DNA of 51,678 nt from an uncultured Dorea sp. (lineage in GTDB: Bacteria > Bacillota > Clostridia > Lachnospirales > Lachnospiraceae): the NCBI GenBank assembly GCA_910579925.1, contig CAJTVY010000021.1:1-51678 (forward strand), written 5' to 3'. Position numbers and translations under genes: made by a program. Under the pieces are notes generated by a model that worked only from the letters and a program-made list of their open reading frames with translations, had not been told where the DNA came from and searched no databases. Below are positions 38,181-46,133 of this stretch, one piece after another. Positions within the stretch are counted from its first letter, which is position 1; each line of letters begins with the position of its first letter.

Positions 38181-40514
38181 ATGGCAAAGGGACAAGTTAA
38201 AAAGGCACAGATTCAGAAGCTGCAGGAGCAGCCTGAAAATGCGATATTTGCTCTGGATATCGGAACACGCAGCATTATTGGAATGGTGGGAGTCGTAGAG
38301 GACGAAAAGGTTAAGATTATTGCCATTGATAAAGAAGAGCATACGGAACGTGCAATGATAGACGGTCAGATCGAGAATATAGAGAAAGTGACGACACTTG
38401 CAAAAAAGGTGAAGAGACGTCTTGAGGAGAAGGTGCATTTTCAACTGGAGCGTGTCTGCGTCGCAGCCGCAGGGCGGGCGCTGCGGACAAAGCGTGCGGA
38501 GTATGAGATCAATCTCCCTGGCAAACAGCTGATTGACGATGAGATTATCAGTCGTCTGGAAGCGGGAGCCATCAGTAAGGTGGAGGAAGCTTTTGATGCA
38601 GAGAACTCTGCCAGAGAGGACATGCGCCGTTTCTATCTGGTGGGCTATACGGTCTGTCAGTATTATCTGGATGAATACAGGATTTCCAGCCTTAAGGATC
38701 ACAGGGGACAGGATGTAAAAGTTGACTTAATCGCCACCTTCCTTCCCAGCGAGGTCGTAGAAAGTCTGTACACCACCATGAATAAGATCGGACTTGAGGT
38801 AGTGAGCGTGACTCTGGAGCCGATTGCGGCGATCAATGCGGCGATTCCCGAGAACTTAAGACTTCTCAATCTGGTCATGGTGGATATCGGAGCTGGTACG
38901 TCTGATATTGCTGCATGTACGGGCGGCAGCGTGACGGGTTATACCATGGCGACTGTGGCTGGAGACGAGGTTACGGAGGCCATCATGCGGGAATATCTGG
39001 TAGACTTTGGTTCTGCGGAGGCGATGAAGGCAGAGATTGAGTACGAGGAGGTCATCACATTTACAGATATCCTTGGATTCGAGCGAAAAGCGTCAAGGGA
39101 AGAGGTTCTTCAGTGCATCCAGAATACTACGGAACTTCTGTGTAAAGAGATTGCGGCAAAGGTGCTGGAAGTAAACGGAGGCGCGCCTTCCGCCTTGTTC
39201 CTTGCTGGCGGCGGCAGTAAGCTTTCCGGGCTTCGGGAAGGACTGACGGCGGCGCTTCAGATGGATGCCAACCGTGTGGCTATTGCAGGCAATAATTTCC
39301 GTATCAGCGCATTTTCTGATGAATACGATCTGAATAATCCAGAGTATGCGACACCCCTGGGGATTACGGTTTCTTCCGGGCTGAATCTGATTAACGACAG
39401 CTTCCGGGTTACGTTAAACGGAAGGTCGGCGAAACTGTTCCGAAGCGGCAGTTTTACGGCGCTGAATCTGTTGATGATGAACGGCTACAGCTTCCAGGAT
39501 ATTCTTGGACGCCCAGGTTCCAGCCTGCCGGTAACGGTCAACGGAAAGCGCAAGGCATTCTACGGTACGGCGGCGCAGCCGGCGTCACTGTTTATTAATA
39601 AGAAAGAAGGCAAGCTGTCCACGGTGATTAATGCGGGAGACTGTATTGATTTTGTTCCTGCGGTTTCTGGTATCCCGGCGCAGGCATGTCTGGGAGATAT
39701 CGAAGGGGCTTCCGAGTGTCTGGAGATTACGCTGAACGGAGTGTTTATGCCCTTAGAGACGCCGCTTAAGATCGGAGATGTAATCAGGATCCGGATGCCG
39801 AAGAAGGAGGAGCCGGAGAAAGAAGTGACAGAAGAAGAGGCAGAGAAAGAAGTGACAGAAGAAGACGGCCTCAAGACGGACATGACGGAAGAAACAAAGG
39901 AGTCCGCAGCAGAAGACATCCTGAATGAAGCGGATGAAGCAGAAGCTGGAACTGACAGCATGGAAACAGATGATTCCGATACGGATACCGGGGAACCGGA
40001 AAGATCCGAAATTGCTGAGGCTCCGAAAAATGTATCCAGAGAAGAAGCGGTCAGTAAAGCAGAGATAGAAAAGAGGATCTCTGCACCGCCAGAGAAGCCT
40101 GTACAGGTTGAAAAACCTACGGCAGACTTACAGACATCCTTTAATGCTGTGAAAAAGAGCGACGATATAAAAGAGGGACAGCTGGAGTTAGATTTTGGCT
40201 CTGGCAGAACATTCCACCCGCAGCCTGCTCAGAGACCGGAGCCGAGAATAGAGCCGAGAGCAGAACCACCGTTGAAAGCAGCGGCGCAATCTGTAGGGGG
40301 CAGCATCATGTTCCGGCTTAACGGTTCGCCATTGCGTCTGCCGCGAAAAGAGAACGGAGGTTCCTATTATCTGATGGATCTGCTCAAGTATTCCGGCATT
40401 AATCTGAATAATCCCAAGGGTACGATAGAACTGGCCGTGAACGGGGAGCCGGGAATGTTCCAGCAGAAATTAAGGGAAGGCGATATCGTTACGATTGAGG
40501 AGAAGATGTTTTAA
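38181..40514 (+). CDS. FtsA-like actin-fold ATPase with beta-grasp-like repeats
   Basis: 777 residues from ATG 38181; AGGAGG lies six bases upstream, whereas ATG 38175 is directly on it. The first ~400 residues are an FtsA/Hsp70-like ATPase: FALDIGTRSIIGMVGV (phosphate 1), an inserted SHS2-like region, LVMVDIGAGTSDIAACTGG (phosphate 2) and LFLAGGGSKLSGLREG (adenosine). It then differs from normal FtsA. A segment with TLNGRSAKLF to VTVNGKRKAFYG and INAGDCIDFVPA looks like a beta-grasp domain, a long Glu/Asp-rich linker follows, and a similar unit at the end reads MFRLNGSPLRL, DLLKYSGINLN, ELAVNG and LREGDIVTIEE. No membrane-binding amphipathic helix is seen at the end. Its role, perhaps in the divisome or sporulation, is unknown; it follows the spoIIIA operon but has its own promoter. 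Confidence 0.85.
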   Translation: MAKGQVKKAQIQKLQEQPENAIFALDIGTRSIIGMVGVVEDEKVKIIAIDKEEHTERAMIDGQIENIEKVTTLAKKVKRRLEEKVHFQLERVCVAAAGRALRTKRAEYEINLPGKQLIDDEIISRLEAGAISKVEEAFDAENSAREDMRRFYLVGYTVCQYYLDEYRISSLKDHRGQDVKVDLIATFLPSEVVESLYTTMNKIGLEVVSVTLEPIAAINAAIPENLRLLNLVMVDIGAGTSDIAACTGGSVTGYTMATVAGDEVTEAIMREYLVDFGSAEAMKAEIEYEEVITFTDILGFERKASREEVLQCIQNTTELLCKEIAAKVLEVNGGAPSALFLAGGGSKLSGLREGLTAALQMDANRVAIAGNNFRISAFSDEYDLNNPEYATPLGITVSSGLNLINDSFRVTLNGRSAKLFRSGSFTALNLLMMNGYSFQDILGRPGSSLPVTVNGKRKAFYGTAAQPASLFINKKEGKLSTVINAGDCIDFVPAVSGIPAQACLGDIEGASECLEITLNGVFMPLETPLKIGDVIRIRMPKKEEPEKEVTEEEAEKEVTEEDGLKTDMTEETKESAAEDILNEADEAEAGTDSMETDDSDTDTGEPERSEIAEAPKNVSREEAVSKAEIEKRISAPPEKPVQVEKPTADLQTSFNAVKKSDDIKEGQLELDFGSGRTFHPQPAQRPEPRIEPRAEPPLKAAAQSVGGSIMFRLNGSPLRLPRKENGGSYYLMDLLKYSGINLNNPKGTIELAVNGEPGMFQQKLREGDIVTIEEKMF

Positions 40515-40519
40515 CGTTG

Positions 40520-40578
40520 AAGCAGGCAGCAGGCTATTATTGTATCTTTTGCAATAATAGTCTGTTGTGCTGCTTTAA
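40520..40578 (+). terminator. Rho-independent terminator after the ftsA-like gene
   Basis: A long imperfect stem links AAGCAGGCAGCAGGCTATTATTG from 40520 with CAATAATAGTCTGTTGTGCTGCTT ending at 40575, with TATCTTTTG in the loop, followed by TTAAAAC. The core CTATTATTG/CAATAATAG is perfect. Confidence 0.65.
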
Positions 40579-40677
40579 AACAGGACTAAAGATATCAGAA
40601 ACAGGCCATACTATGATTATTGGAATAGAAAAGAAACAGTCAGAAATAAAAGGATGAAATCGGGGAAGGGTTTTGGC

Positions 40678-41082
40678 GTGACAGAGATTGATTACTGTAT
40701 ATCATTAATACAACTTCAGAAATACTCGGATACTCAGTTATACCAGTTGTTTATCTATGCAAGCAGAGATAAGAATGAGATTTTCCGCGCGGACTGTACT
40801 TACAGGATGTGCCTCATGGAACTGGACCGGCGGAATCATGACAGGTGGCCGTATGAGATGGAGATTATCTCATATGTGAATATATATGATGAGGACGGGA
40901 AGGTTATATTCGCATATGGAAAACAATATCAGATGTATATTATCCATGGATCCGTACTTGTGTATGATGCCGACTGGGTTCCCTATCTGTTCAGCTGCAG
41001 GGATGAAGATCTTAGATGTATCTGGAAATATTTCTGTGTATCACGGGAAAATAAGGCAGAATCACAACATGTTACGAGTTAA
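40678..41082 (+). CDS. Hypothetical protein, unrecognised
   Basis: 134 residues from GTG 40678, preceded by GGGGAAGGG; ATG 40654 would add eight residues but sits directly on its binding site. I do not recognise the family. It has no membrane segment or signal peptide. It is rich in Tyr and Cys, with a helical start (DYCISLIQLQKYSDTQLYQLFIYASRDKNE), a helical middle (RADCTYRMCLMELDRR) and two strand-like aromatic stretches (EIISYVNIYDEDGKVIFAYGKQYQMYI, GSVLVYDADWVPYLF). It lies between a terminator and a HAD phosphatase gene that starts 25 bases later, so the two may be cotranscribed. Confidence 0.6.
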   Translation: MTEIDYCISLIQLQKYSDTQLYQLFIYASRDKNEIFRADCTYRMCLMELDRRNHDRWPYEMEIISYVNIYDEDGKVIFAYGKQYQMYIIHGSVLVYDADWVPYLFSCRDEDLRCIWKYFCVSRENKAESQHVTS

Positions 41083-41107
41083 GGACATATGAAAAGGATT
41101 GACAGAT

Positions 41108-41767
41108 ATGGATAAAAAGAACAGAAATTATGATATATTTTTCTTTGATCTGGATGGGACGTTAACGGATTCTTCGCTGGGTATCACGAATTCTGTCATC
41201 TACGCCTTGAGGAAATTCGGAATTGAAGAGACGGACCGCAAGAAGCTCTATTCATTTATCGGGCCGCCGCTTACGGTTTCGTTTGAGAAATTCTGTGGAT
41301 TTTCCAAAGAACAGACTGCAAAGGCGGTGGAATATTACCGGGAATACTATCGTGACAGAGGAATTTATGAGAACCGGGTCTATGACGGAATGGAAGAAGT
41401 TTTAAAGGAACTGAAGAACCGGGGGATGTCGCTGGTTGTCGCCACATCTAAGCCGGAGCCGTTTGCCCGTCAGATCATAGACCATTTCCATTTAGCCCGG
41501 TATTTTGACTATGTGGCAGGAATGGAACTGAACGGCGGACGGGGAACGAAGGAAGAAGTAATCCGCTATGGGCTTGCTGCCTGTAACATTACAGACAAGT
41601 CCAGGGTTCTTATGGTAGGAGACAGAGAACATGACGTGATCGGGGCAAAGGCAGCGGGGATTGACTGCCTGGGAGTTCTCTATGGATTCGGAACAAGGGA
41701 AGAACTGATAAAGGCCGGTGCGGATTATCTTGCAGAGACAGTAAAAGAAATTCTTCTGTTTGCTTAA
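41108..41767 (+). CDS. HAD-superfamily hydrolase, phosphoglycolate phosphatase-like
   Basis: 219 residues from ATG 41108 with AAAAGGA nine bases upstream. The HAD core is complete: motif I FFDLDGTLTD (nucleophile Asp14 and Asp16), motif II VVATSKPEP, Lys in GRGTKEEVI and motif IV VLMVGDREHDVIGAKAAGID. The helical cap (subclass IA) follows motif I. It probably dephosphorylates a small phosphorylated metabolite, as in PhnX/Gph/PpaX-type enzymes; the substrate cannot be inferred. It is 25 bases after an uncharacterised gene. Confidence 0.9.
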   Translation: MDKKNRNYDIFFFDLDGTLTDSSLGITNSVIYALRKFGIEETDRKKLYSFIGPPLTVSFEKFCGFSKEQTAKAVEYYREYYRDRGIYENRVYDGMEEVLKELKNRGMSLVVATSKPEPFARQIIDHFHLARYFDYVAGMELNGGRGTKEEVIRYGLAACNITDKSRVLMVGDREHDVIGAKAAGIDCLGVLYGFGTREELIKAGADYLAETVKEILLFA

Positions 41768-41774
41768 AACATAC

Positions 41775-41803
41775 TTGACAAATCAAATAGATATTGTTAT
41801 GAT
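41775..41803 (+). promoter_or_regulatory. SigA-type promoter of ilvN-ilvC
   Basis: TTGACA (41775-41780, consensus), a 17-base spacer and TATGAT (41798-41803). It is followed at once by a hairpin, AAAAAACAGA (41804-41813) pairing with TCTGTTTTTT (41820-41829), which overlaps the start site and could be a terminator of the upstream gene or a regulatory palindrome. Confidence 0.75.
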
Positions 41804-41877
41804 AAAAAACAGAACGCACTCTGTTTTTTGGAATATGATCATTTTGAAAAAAATGAAAATTAAGAAAGAGGTGCATT

Positions 41878-42375
41878 ATGCAAAGAGTTTATTCATTGAT
41901 CGTTGACAATACCACCGGTGTTCTGAGCAGGATTTCCGGTCTTTTCAGCAGACGAGGTTATAGTATTGACAGCATTACAGCCGGTGTGACGGCAGATCCG
42001 AGATTTACGAGGATTACCATCGTTGCGTCCGGGGACGAGCTGATCCTGGCTCAGATCGAAAAGCAGGTAAGAAAGCTGGAAGACGTGATCGAGATCAAGG
42101 TACTAAGGCCAGAGGAATCGGTGTACCGGGAATTAATCATGATTAAGGTCCGGGCTGATAAGGCGGAGCGGTCAGAGATTATCTCTGTGGCTGATATTTT
42201 CCGTGCCAGGATTGTAGACGTAGAGAACAATTCCCTGATGATTGAACTTACCGGGAACCAGTCTAAGCTGGAGGCGTTTCTGAATCTGCTGGACGGATAT
42301 GAGATTCTGGAACTTGCCCGTACGGGGATTACCGGATTAGCCCGGGGGAGCAAGGATATTACATATATTGATTAG
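41878..42375 (+). CDS. ilvN: Acetolactate synthase small (regulatory) subunit
   Basis: 165 residues. The N-terminal ACT domain begins QRVYSLIVDNTTGVLSRISGLFSRRGYSIDSI and binds valine for feedback inhibition of acetohydroxyacid synthase; the C-terminal domain has RELIMIKVRADKAERSEI and the ending ARTGITGLARG. This is the IlvH/IlvN regulatory subunit of branched-chain amino acid synthesis. The catalytic subunit IlvB is not in the window, which is unusual because ilvB usually precedes it. AGAAAGAGGTGCATT precedes ATG 41878. ilvC follows after 103 bases. Confidence 0.95.
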   Translation: MQRVYSLIVDNTTGVLSRISGLFSRRGYSIDSITAGVTADPRFTRITIVASGDELILAQIEKQVRKLEDVIEIKVLRPEESVYRELIMIKVRADKAERSEIISVADIFRARIVDVENNSLMIELTGNQSKLEAFLNLLDGYEILELARTGITGLARGSKDITYID

Positions 42376-42388
42376 ACAGAATACGCAG

Positions 42389-42425
42389 GTAAACAGAAAG
42401 GTAGCCTTTCTATCTTCTGTTTTAC
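42389..42425 (+). other. Stem-loop in the ilvN-ilvC spacer
   Basis: GTAAACAGAAAGGTAG (from 42389) pairs with CTATCTTCTGTTTTAC (to 42425) around a CCTTT loop, with one bulge. A short T-run is inside the 3' arm. It may be an attenuator or a processing site that sets ilvC relative to ilvN; function not shown. Confidence 0.4.
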
Positions 42426-42478
42426 AAATAAGAAGCAAATGTATTTTAAATTTCTTAAAATGTAGGAGGAATGCTAAG

Positions 42479-43489
42479 ATGGCAAAAATTTATTACCAGG
42501 AAGATTGTAATTTATCGCTTCTGGAAGGAAAGACGATTGCAGTGATCGGATACGGAAGCCAGGGACATGCTCATGCCTTGAATGCGAAGGAATCCGGCTG
42601 TCATGTGATCATTGGTCTTTATGAGGGCAGCAAGTCCTGGGCAAAGGCTGAGGCACAGGGATTTGAGGTATATACGGCTGCCGAGGCGGCAAAGAAGGCG
42701 GATATCATCATGATTCTGATCAATGATGAGTTACAGGCGGCTATGTATGAGAAGGATATTGCACCGAATCTGGAAGAGGGTAATATGCTGATGTTTGCTC
42801 ATGGTTTTGCAATTCATTTCGGTCAGATCGTTCCGCCGGCAGGCGTAGATGTAACGATGATTGCGCCAAAGGGACCAGGACATACGGTAAGAAGCGAATA
42901 CCAGGCTGGCAAGGGCGTTCCTTGTCTGGTGGCGGTAGAGCAGGATGCTTCCGGCAAGGCGCTTGACAAGGCTTTAGCATATGCGCTGGCTATCGGCGGA
43001 GCAAGGGCCGGTGTTCTTGAGACCGATTTCCGTACCGAGACGGAGACAGACCTTTTCGGCGAGCAGGCGGTTCTGTGCGGCGGTGTCTGCGCACTTATGC
43101 AGGCAGGTTTTGAGACGCTTGTTGAGGCTGGATATGATCCTAGAAACGCTTACTTTGAGTGTATCCATGAGATGAAACTGATTGTAGATCTGATCTATCA
43201 GTCCGGTTTTGCGGGAATGAGATATTCTATCTCCAATACGGCAGAGTACGGCGATTATATCACCGGGCCGAAGATTATTACAGAGGAAACCAAGAAGGCG
43301 ATGAAGAAGATTCTTTCCGATATCCAGGACGGAAGCTTTGCTAAAGAATGGCTGACAGAGAACAAGGTGGGAGCGCCGCATTTCCGCGCTATGAGAAGAA
43401 ATGCCGCAGAACATGAATGTGAGAAGATCGGCGAGGAACTGCGTAAGCTGTATAGCTGGAGCGACGAGGAGAAGCTGGTGAATAATTAA
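42479..43489 (+). CDS. ilvC: Ketol-acid reductoisomerase (class I)
   Basis: 336 residues, typical of the short class I enzyme, from ATG 42479 with TAGGAGGAATGCTAAG upstream; the frame is open upstream but has no family sequence. The enzyme converts acetolactate to dihydroxyisovalerate with NADPH and Mg. The cofactor motif is VIGYGSQGHAHALN, the specificity loop has EGSKSWAKAE, and the knotted C-terminal domain has TETDLFGEQAVLCGG and ETLVEAGYDPRNAYFECIHE (metal-binding Glu/Asp). It follows ilvN and is ended by a strong terminator. Confidence 0.98.
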   Translation: MAKIYYQEDCNLSLLEGKTIAVIGYGSQGHAHALNAKESGCHVIIGLYEGSKSWAKAEAQGFEVYTAAEAAKKADIIMILINDELQAAMYEKDIAPNLEEGNMLMFAHGFAIHFGQIVPPAGVDVTMIAPKGPGHTVRSEYQAGKGVPCLVAVEQDASGKALDKALAYALAIGGARAGVLETDFRTETETDLFGEQAVLCGGVCALMQAGFETLVEAGYDPRNAYFECIHEMKLIVDLIYQSGFAGMRYSISNTAEYGDYITGPKIITEETKKAMKKILSDIQDGSFAKEWLTENKVGAPHFRAMRRNAAEHECEKIGEELRKLYSWSDEEKLVNN

Positions 43490-43502
43490 TAGACAGAGTG
43501 GG

Positions 43503-43541
43503 ACGCACATCCTGAGTGAATACAGGATGTGCGTTACTTTT
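43503..43541 (+). terminator. Rho-independent terminator after ilvC
   Basis: ACGCACATCCTG (43503-43514) pairs perfectly with CAGGATGTGCGT (43523-43534), followed by TACTTTT. Confidence 0.9.
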
Positions 43542-43573
43542 GTCAGATTATATGTAAGAAGAAAATTTTAGAG

Positions 43574-43600
43574 TTAAGTATACCCGAATGAAGCCGATAT
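43574..43600 (+). promoter_or_regulatory. SigD (sigma-28) promoter of the yjfB-like gene
   Basis: TTAA (43574-43577), a 15-base spacer and GCCGATAT (43593-43600). This matches the flagellar/chemotaxis sigma-28 consensus TAAA-N15-GCCGATAT at the whole -10 and three of four -35 bases. The gene downstream is of a putative motility family, so the match is unlikely to be chance. Confidence 0.8.
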
Positions 43601-43667
43601 ATAAATATATAGACTGCATGAATGGGATTTTAATGACCCCGGATGTAAGAAAGGAGCGGAATGATAT

Positions 43668-43865
43668 ATGGATATCGCAGGATTATCATCAGTAATGTCT
43701 ATGGAAAAACTGCAGATGAACGTAGGGTATGCCATGATGTCTAAAGTTATGGATGCCATGGAGATGTCAACCGAGGCGATGGCCGAGATGATGGATGCGG
43801 CGGCGCAGGTTTCGGGCGGCGCATCGATTCCCGGGCTGGGAGACAATATTGACATACTGGTTTAA
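43668..43865 (+). CDS. yjfB: YjfB-family putative motility protein
   Basis: 65 residues. The sequence fits the YjfB/PF14070 putative motility family: MDIAGLSSVMSMEKLQMNVGYAMMSKVMDAMEMSTEAMAEMM, then the G...GDNIDILV end. It is Met-rich and helical with no signal or membrane segment. AAAGGAGCGGAATGATAT precedes ATG 43668. The upstream SigD promoter puts it in the flagellar regulon. No other motility genes are in the window, so it is a solitary regulon member. The molecular role of YjfB is unknown. Confidence 0.85.
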   Translation: MDIAGLSSVMSMEKLQMNVGYAMMSKVMDAMEMSTEAMAEMMDAAAQVSGGASIPGLGDNIDILV

Positions 43866-43914
43866 TGCATTGCCCTGTTTGCGGCGCAGGTCTTACGATA
43901 GAAGTGGGACAGAC

Positions 43915-43966
43915 AAAAAGAGCGGATCCGGACATTATTTCTATAATCTTCGGATCTGCTTTTTTA
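43915..43966 (+). terminator. Rho-independent terminator after yjfB
   Basis: AAAAAGAGCGGATCCG (43915-43930) pairs with CGGATCTGCTTTTTT (43951-43965), including G-U pairs, and ends in a T-run. Confidence 0.8.
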
Positions 43967-44132
43967 TCTTATATTAAACTTCGACTCCTGGAGGGGGATC
44001 GCACTGCGGCGGAAATGAGTTAAGGAACCGCCGAAACACGAAAAATGTTGAAAATTGCGAACTTTTTTACTATATTCCGACAGTAAAATCCTGTACAATA
44101 GAGACAGAAAGCTTCAAGGGGGATAAGGAATT

Positions 44133-44456
44133 ATGGGTGAGAAAGAACTATCTGTTTGTATCGGGATTCATCATATAGCGACACTGATTGGGATATCGGA
44201 AGGAATCTATTATCTTCTGGCAGGAAAGCAGAGGTTTCTTCGAAGCTTTGCAGTATTTCTGCTTACAGCTTTGCAGTCCTTCGCAGGATTTAAGATTCTG
44301 GTGGATTTACATAACGGGAAGTCAAGGCTTGCCGACAGTTACCGGAATCTGGAAAAGATCAAAACCAGCAGAAAGCAGAGGAGAGGGATTTTATGGGGGA
44401 TGGCTTTCTCCTCCACTTTGTTTAAAGTATTGCCTGTGCGCCTGCTGGGGCAATAA
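44133..44456 (+). CDS. Hypothetical small membrane-associated protein
   Basis: 107 residues; family not recognised. It has one or two hydrophobic segments (CIGIHHIATLIGISEGIYYLLAG and FLRSFAVFLLTALQSFAGFKILVDL) and a basic C-terminal third (KIKTSRKQRRGILWG) likely to lie in the cytoplasm. ATG 44133 follows GGGGGATAAGGAATT. The 267-base region before it contains the yjfB terminator, a CGGCGG/CCGCCG hairpin (44007-44033) and a weak promoter-like TACAAT at 44094. It lies 87 bases upstream of yqfC but the latter has its own SigE promoter. Confidence 0.5.
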   Translation: MGEKELSVCIGIHHIATLIGISEGIYYLLAGKQRFLRSFAVFLLTALQSFAGFKILVDLHNGKSRLADSYRNLEKIKTSRKQRRGILWGMAFSSTLFKVLPVRLLGQ

Positions 44457-44487
44457 AAGAAGGAGGCGGCGAGCTTCTTTTTCCTAT

Positions 44488-44516
44488 GCATATTTCCTGC
44501 ATCCGCCGCATAAACT
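44488..44516 (+). promoter_or_regulatory. SigE promoter of yqfC-yqfD
   Basis: GCATATT (44488-44494), a 14-base spacer and CATAAACT (44509-44516) closely match the mother-cell SigE consensus. The transcript would start near 44523, which favours the ATG at 44544 over the one at 44529. yqfC and yqfD are SigE genes in B. subtilis. Confidence 0.75.
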
Positions 44517-44543
44517 ACTGTAAAATCCATGAATGGCATTTTT

Positions 44544-44843
44544 ATGAGACCGAAAAGACAGAGACAGGAAGAGGAGAGTCATCCTTTCAGAAATAAAATC
44601 GCAGAATTGTCGGAACTGCCTAAGGATGTGGCTCTTGGCATGCCTATTCTGACCGTTACCGGGCAGATGGAACTGTGCCTTGAGAATTACAGGGGGATTC
44701 TGGAATATACGGATTCTCTGGTACGCATCCAGACCAGGACAGGACAGATCCGGATTACCGGACAGAAGCTTCAGGTGGTCTACTATACGAATGACGAGAT
44801 GAAAGTGACCGGACATATACAGTCCATTGAATATCAGCATTAG
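44544..44843 (+). CDS. yqfC: Sporulation protein YqfC
   Basis: 99 residues from ATG 44544; ATG 44529 is possible but only a few bases after the predicted transcript start, and neither has a strong binding site. YqfC family marks are ELPKDVALGMPILTVTGQMELCLENYRGILEYTDSLVRI and a second strand block RITGQKLQVVYYTNDEMKVTGHIQSIEY. It has no signal peptide or membrane segment. It is followed 15 bases later by yqfD. Both are expressed in the mother cell; their molecular roles are unclear. Confidence 0.88.
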   Translation: MRPKRQRQEEESHPFRNKIAELSELPKDVALGMPILTVTGQMELCLENYRGILEYTDSLVRIQTRTGQIRITGQKLQVVYYTNDEMKVTGHIQSIEYQH

Positions 44844-44858
44844 TAAGGAGGTACGACG

Positions 44859-46130
44859 TTGCTGTTAAAGATTATCCGATACATCAAAGGATATATCCGT
44901 ATCCGGATCACTGGATACTCGACGGAAAGATTCTTAAATGCGTGCAGCCATAGGGGAATCCTGTTGTGGGGGCTTGAACCGGTTAACCGGGCTTACGAGA
45001 TGAATATAGAGACCAGGGGCTTTAAGCAGTTAAAACCGATCATCAGGAAGACGGGAACGAAGGTGGTTATTGTGGGGCGGTTCGGTCTTCCTTTTTTTTT
45101 ACATAAATACCGCAAACGGAAATTATTTTTCGCAGGGGCCTTTCTATGTGTGGCGATGGTATTTCTCATGTCCAGGTATATCTGGAACATTGATATCCAG
45201 GGGAATCTCTCCTACACGGATGATACGCTGCTTCGTTTTCTTGAGAGTACAGAAGTGGTTAATGGCATGAGGGTGTCCGAGGTAGACTGTGCAAGGATCG
45301 TAAAAGACATCCGTAAGGAATATAATGACATCATCTGGGTTTCTGCCTCTATCAGGGGAACGCGGCTGATCATCCAGGTGAAAGAAAATGAAGATTCCCT
45401 TCCGGCTATGGACGCCGCGATACCGGAGACGGGAGGAGAAGAAAACGGGGCAGGGCAGGCTATGGACATCGTTGCGGATCAGGACTGTACGATTACAAAG
45501 ATAGTCCCTCGAAACGGGGTTCCGATGGTAAAGGAAGGGCAGCAAGTGAAAGCCGGGGATATTCTGGTTTCCGGCCAGGTACCGGTTCTTGACGACGCGG
45601 GGACAGTGACCGCCTATCAGTATTATGAAGCGGATGCAGATATTCAGGGACGCACATTCGTGGAATACCAGGATGCAATGGACCTTACCTATGTGGAAAA
45701 AGAGTATGTGGATGTGGAGAAAATGGAATATTCTCTGAAGATAGGGGACTATTATTTTCGGTTTGGTTCGATTCGGAATTCCTATGAAGCATGGGAAATG
45801 AACGGATATGAGAAGCAGTTGTGCATTGGGGAGAATTTCTATCTTCCTGTTACTTATGGAAGAAGAACTGCGAAACCTTACCGTCCTTTGGAGAAAAAAT
45901 ACTCGAAAAAAGAACTTCAGAGGATGTTATCTGCAAGTTTTCAGCGATATTGTAAAGATTTGGATAAAAAGGGGGTAGAAATTATTGAGAATAATGTTAA
46001 AATATACACAGGGTCAGACAAAGCAGAGGCCAAGGGGAGGCTTACGGTTCTGACGCCAATCGGCACGCCGGCCCAGTCTCAATTATCAGAGGCGCCGGTA
46101 ATCGAAGAACAAGAGGAGACAGGAGAATAG
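44859..46130 (+). CDS. yqfD: Sporulation protein YqfD
   Basis: 423 residues from TTG 44859, preceded by AAGGAGGTACGACG. The N-terminal cytoplasmic part (KIIRYIKGYIRIRITGYSTERFLNACSHRGI) is followed by a membrane helix (LFFAGAFLCVAMVFLMSRYIW) and a large extracytoplasmic beta-rich domain with IQVKENED, DCTITKIVPRNGVPMVKEGQQVKAGDILVSG (lipoyl-like) and YFRFGSIRNSYEAWEM. The family is restricted to spore formers. It is cotranscribed with yqfC from the SigE promoter and is followed directly by phoH. Confidence 0.93.
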   Translation: MLLKIIRYIKGYIRIRITGYSTERFLNACSHRGILLWGLEPVNRAYEMNIETRGFKQLKPIIRKTGTKVVIVGRFGLPFFLHKYRKRKLFFAGAFLCVAMVFLMSRYIWNIDIQGNLSYTDDTLLRFLESTEVVNGMRVSEVDCARIVKDIRKEYNDIIWVSASIRGTRLIIQVKENEDSLPAMDAAIPETGGEENGAGQAMDIVADQDCTITKIVPRNGVPMVKEGQQVKAGDILVSGQVPVLDDAGTVTAYQYYEADADIQGRTFVEYQDAMDLTYVEKEYVDVEKMEYSLKIGDYYFRFGSIRNSYEAWEMNGYEKQLCIGENFYLPVTYGRRTAKPYRPLEKKYSKKELQRMLSASFQRYCKDLDKKGVEIIENNVKIYTGSDKAEAKGRLTVLTPIGTPAQSQLSEAPVIEEQEETGE

Positions 46131-46133
46131 CGG

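Noticed and set aside
44071..44099. Promoter upstream of the hypothetical gene at 44133
   Set aside because: TACAAT at 44094-44099 is fair, but the -35 hexamer TATATT matches consensus at only two positions.
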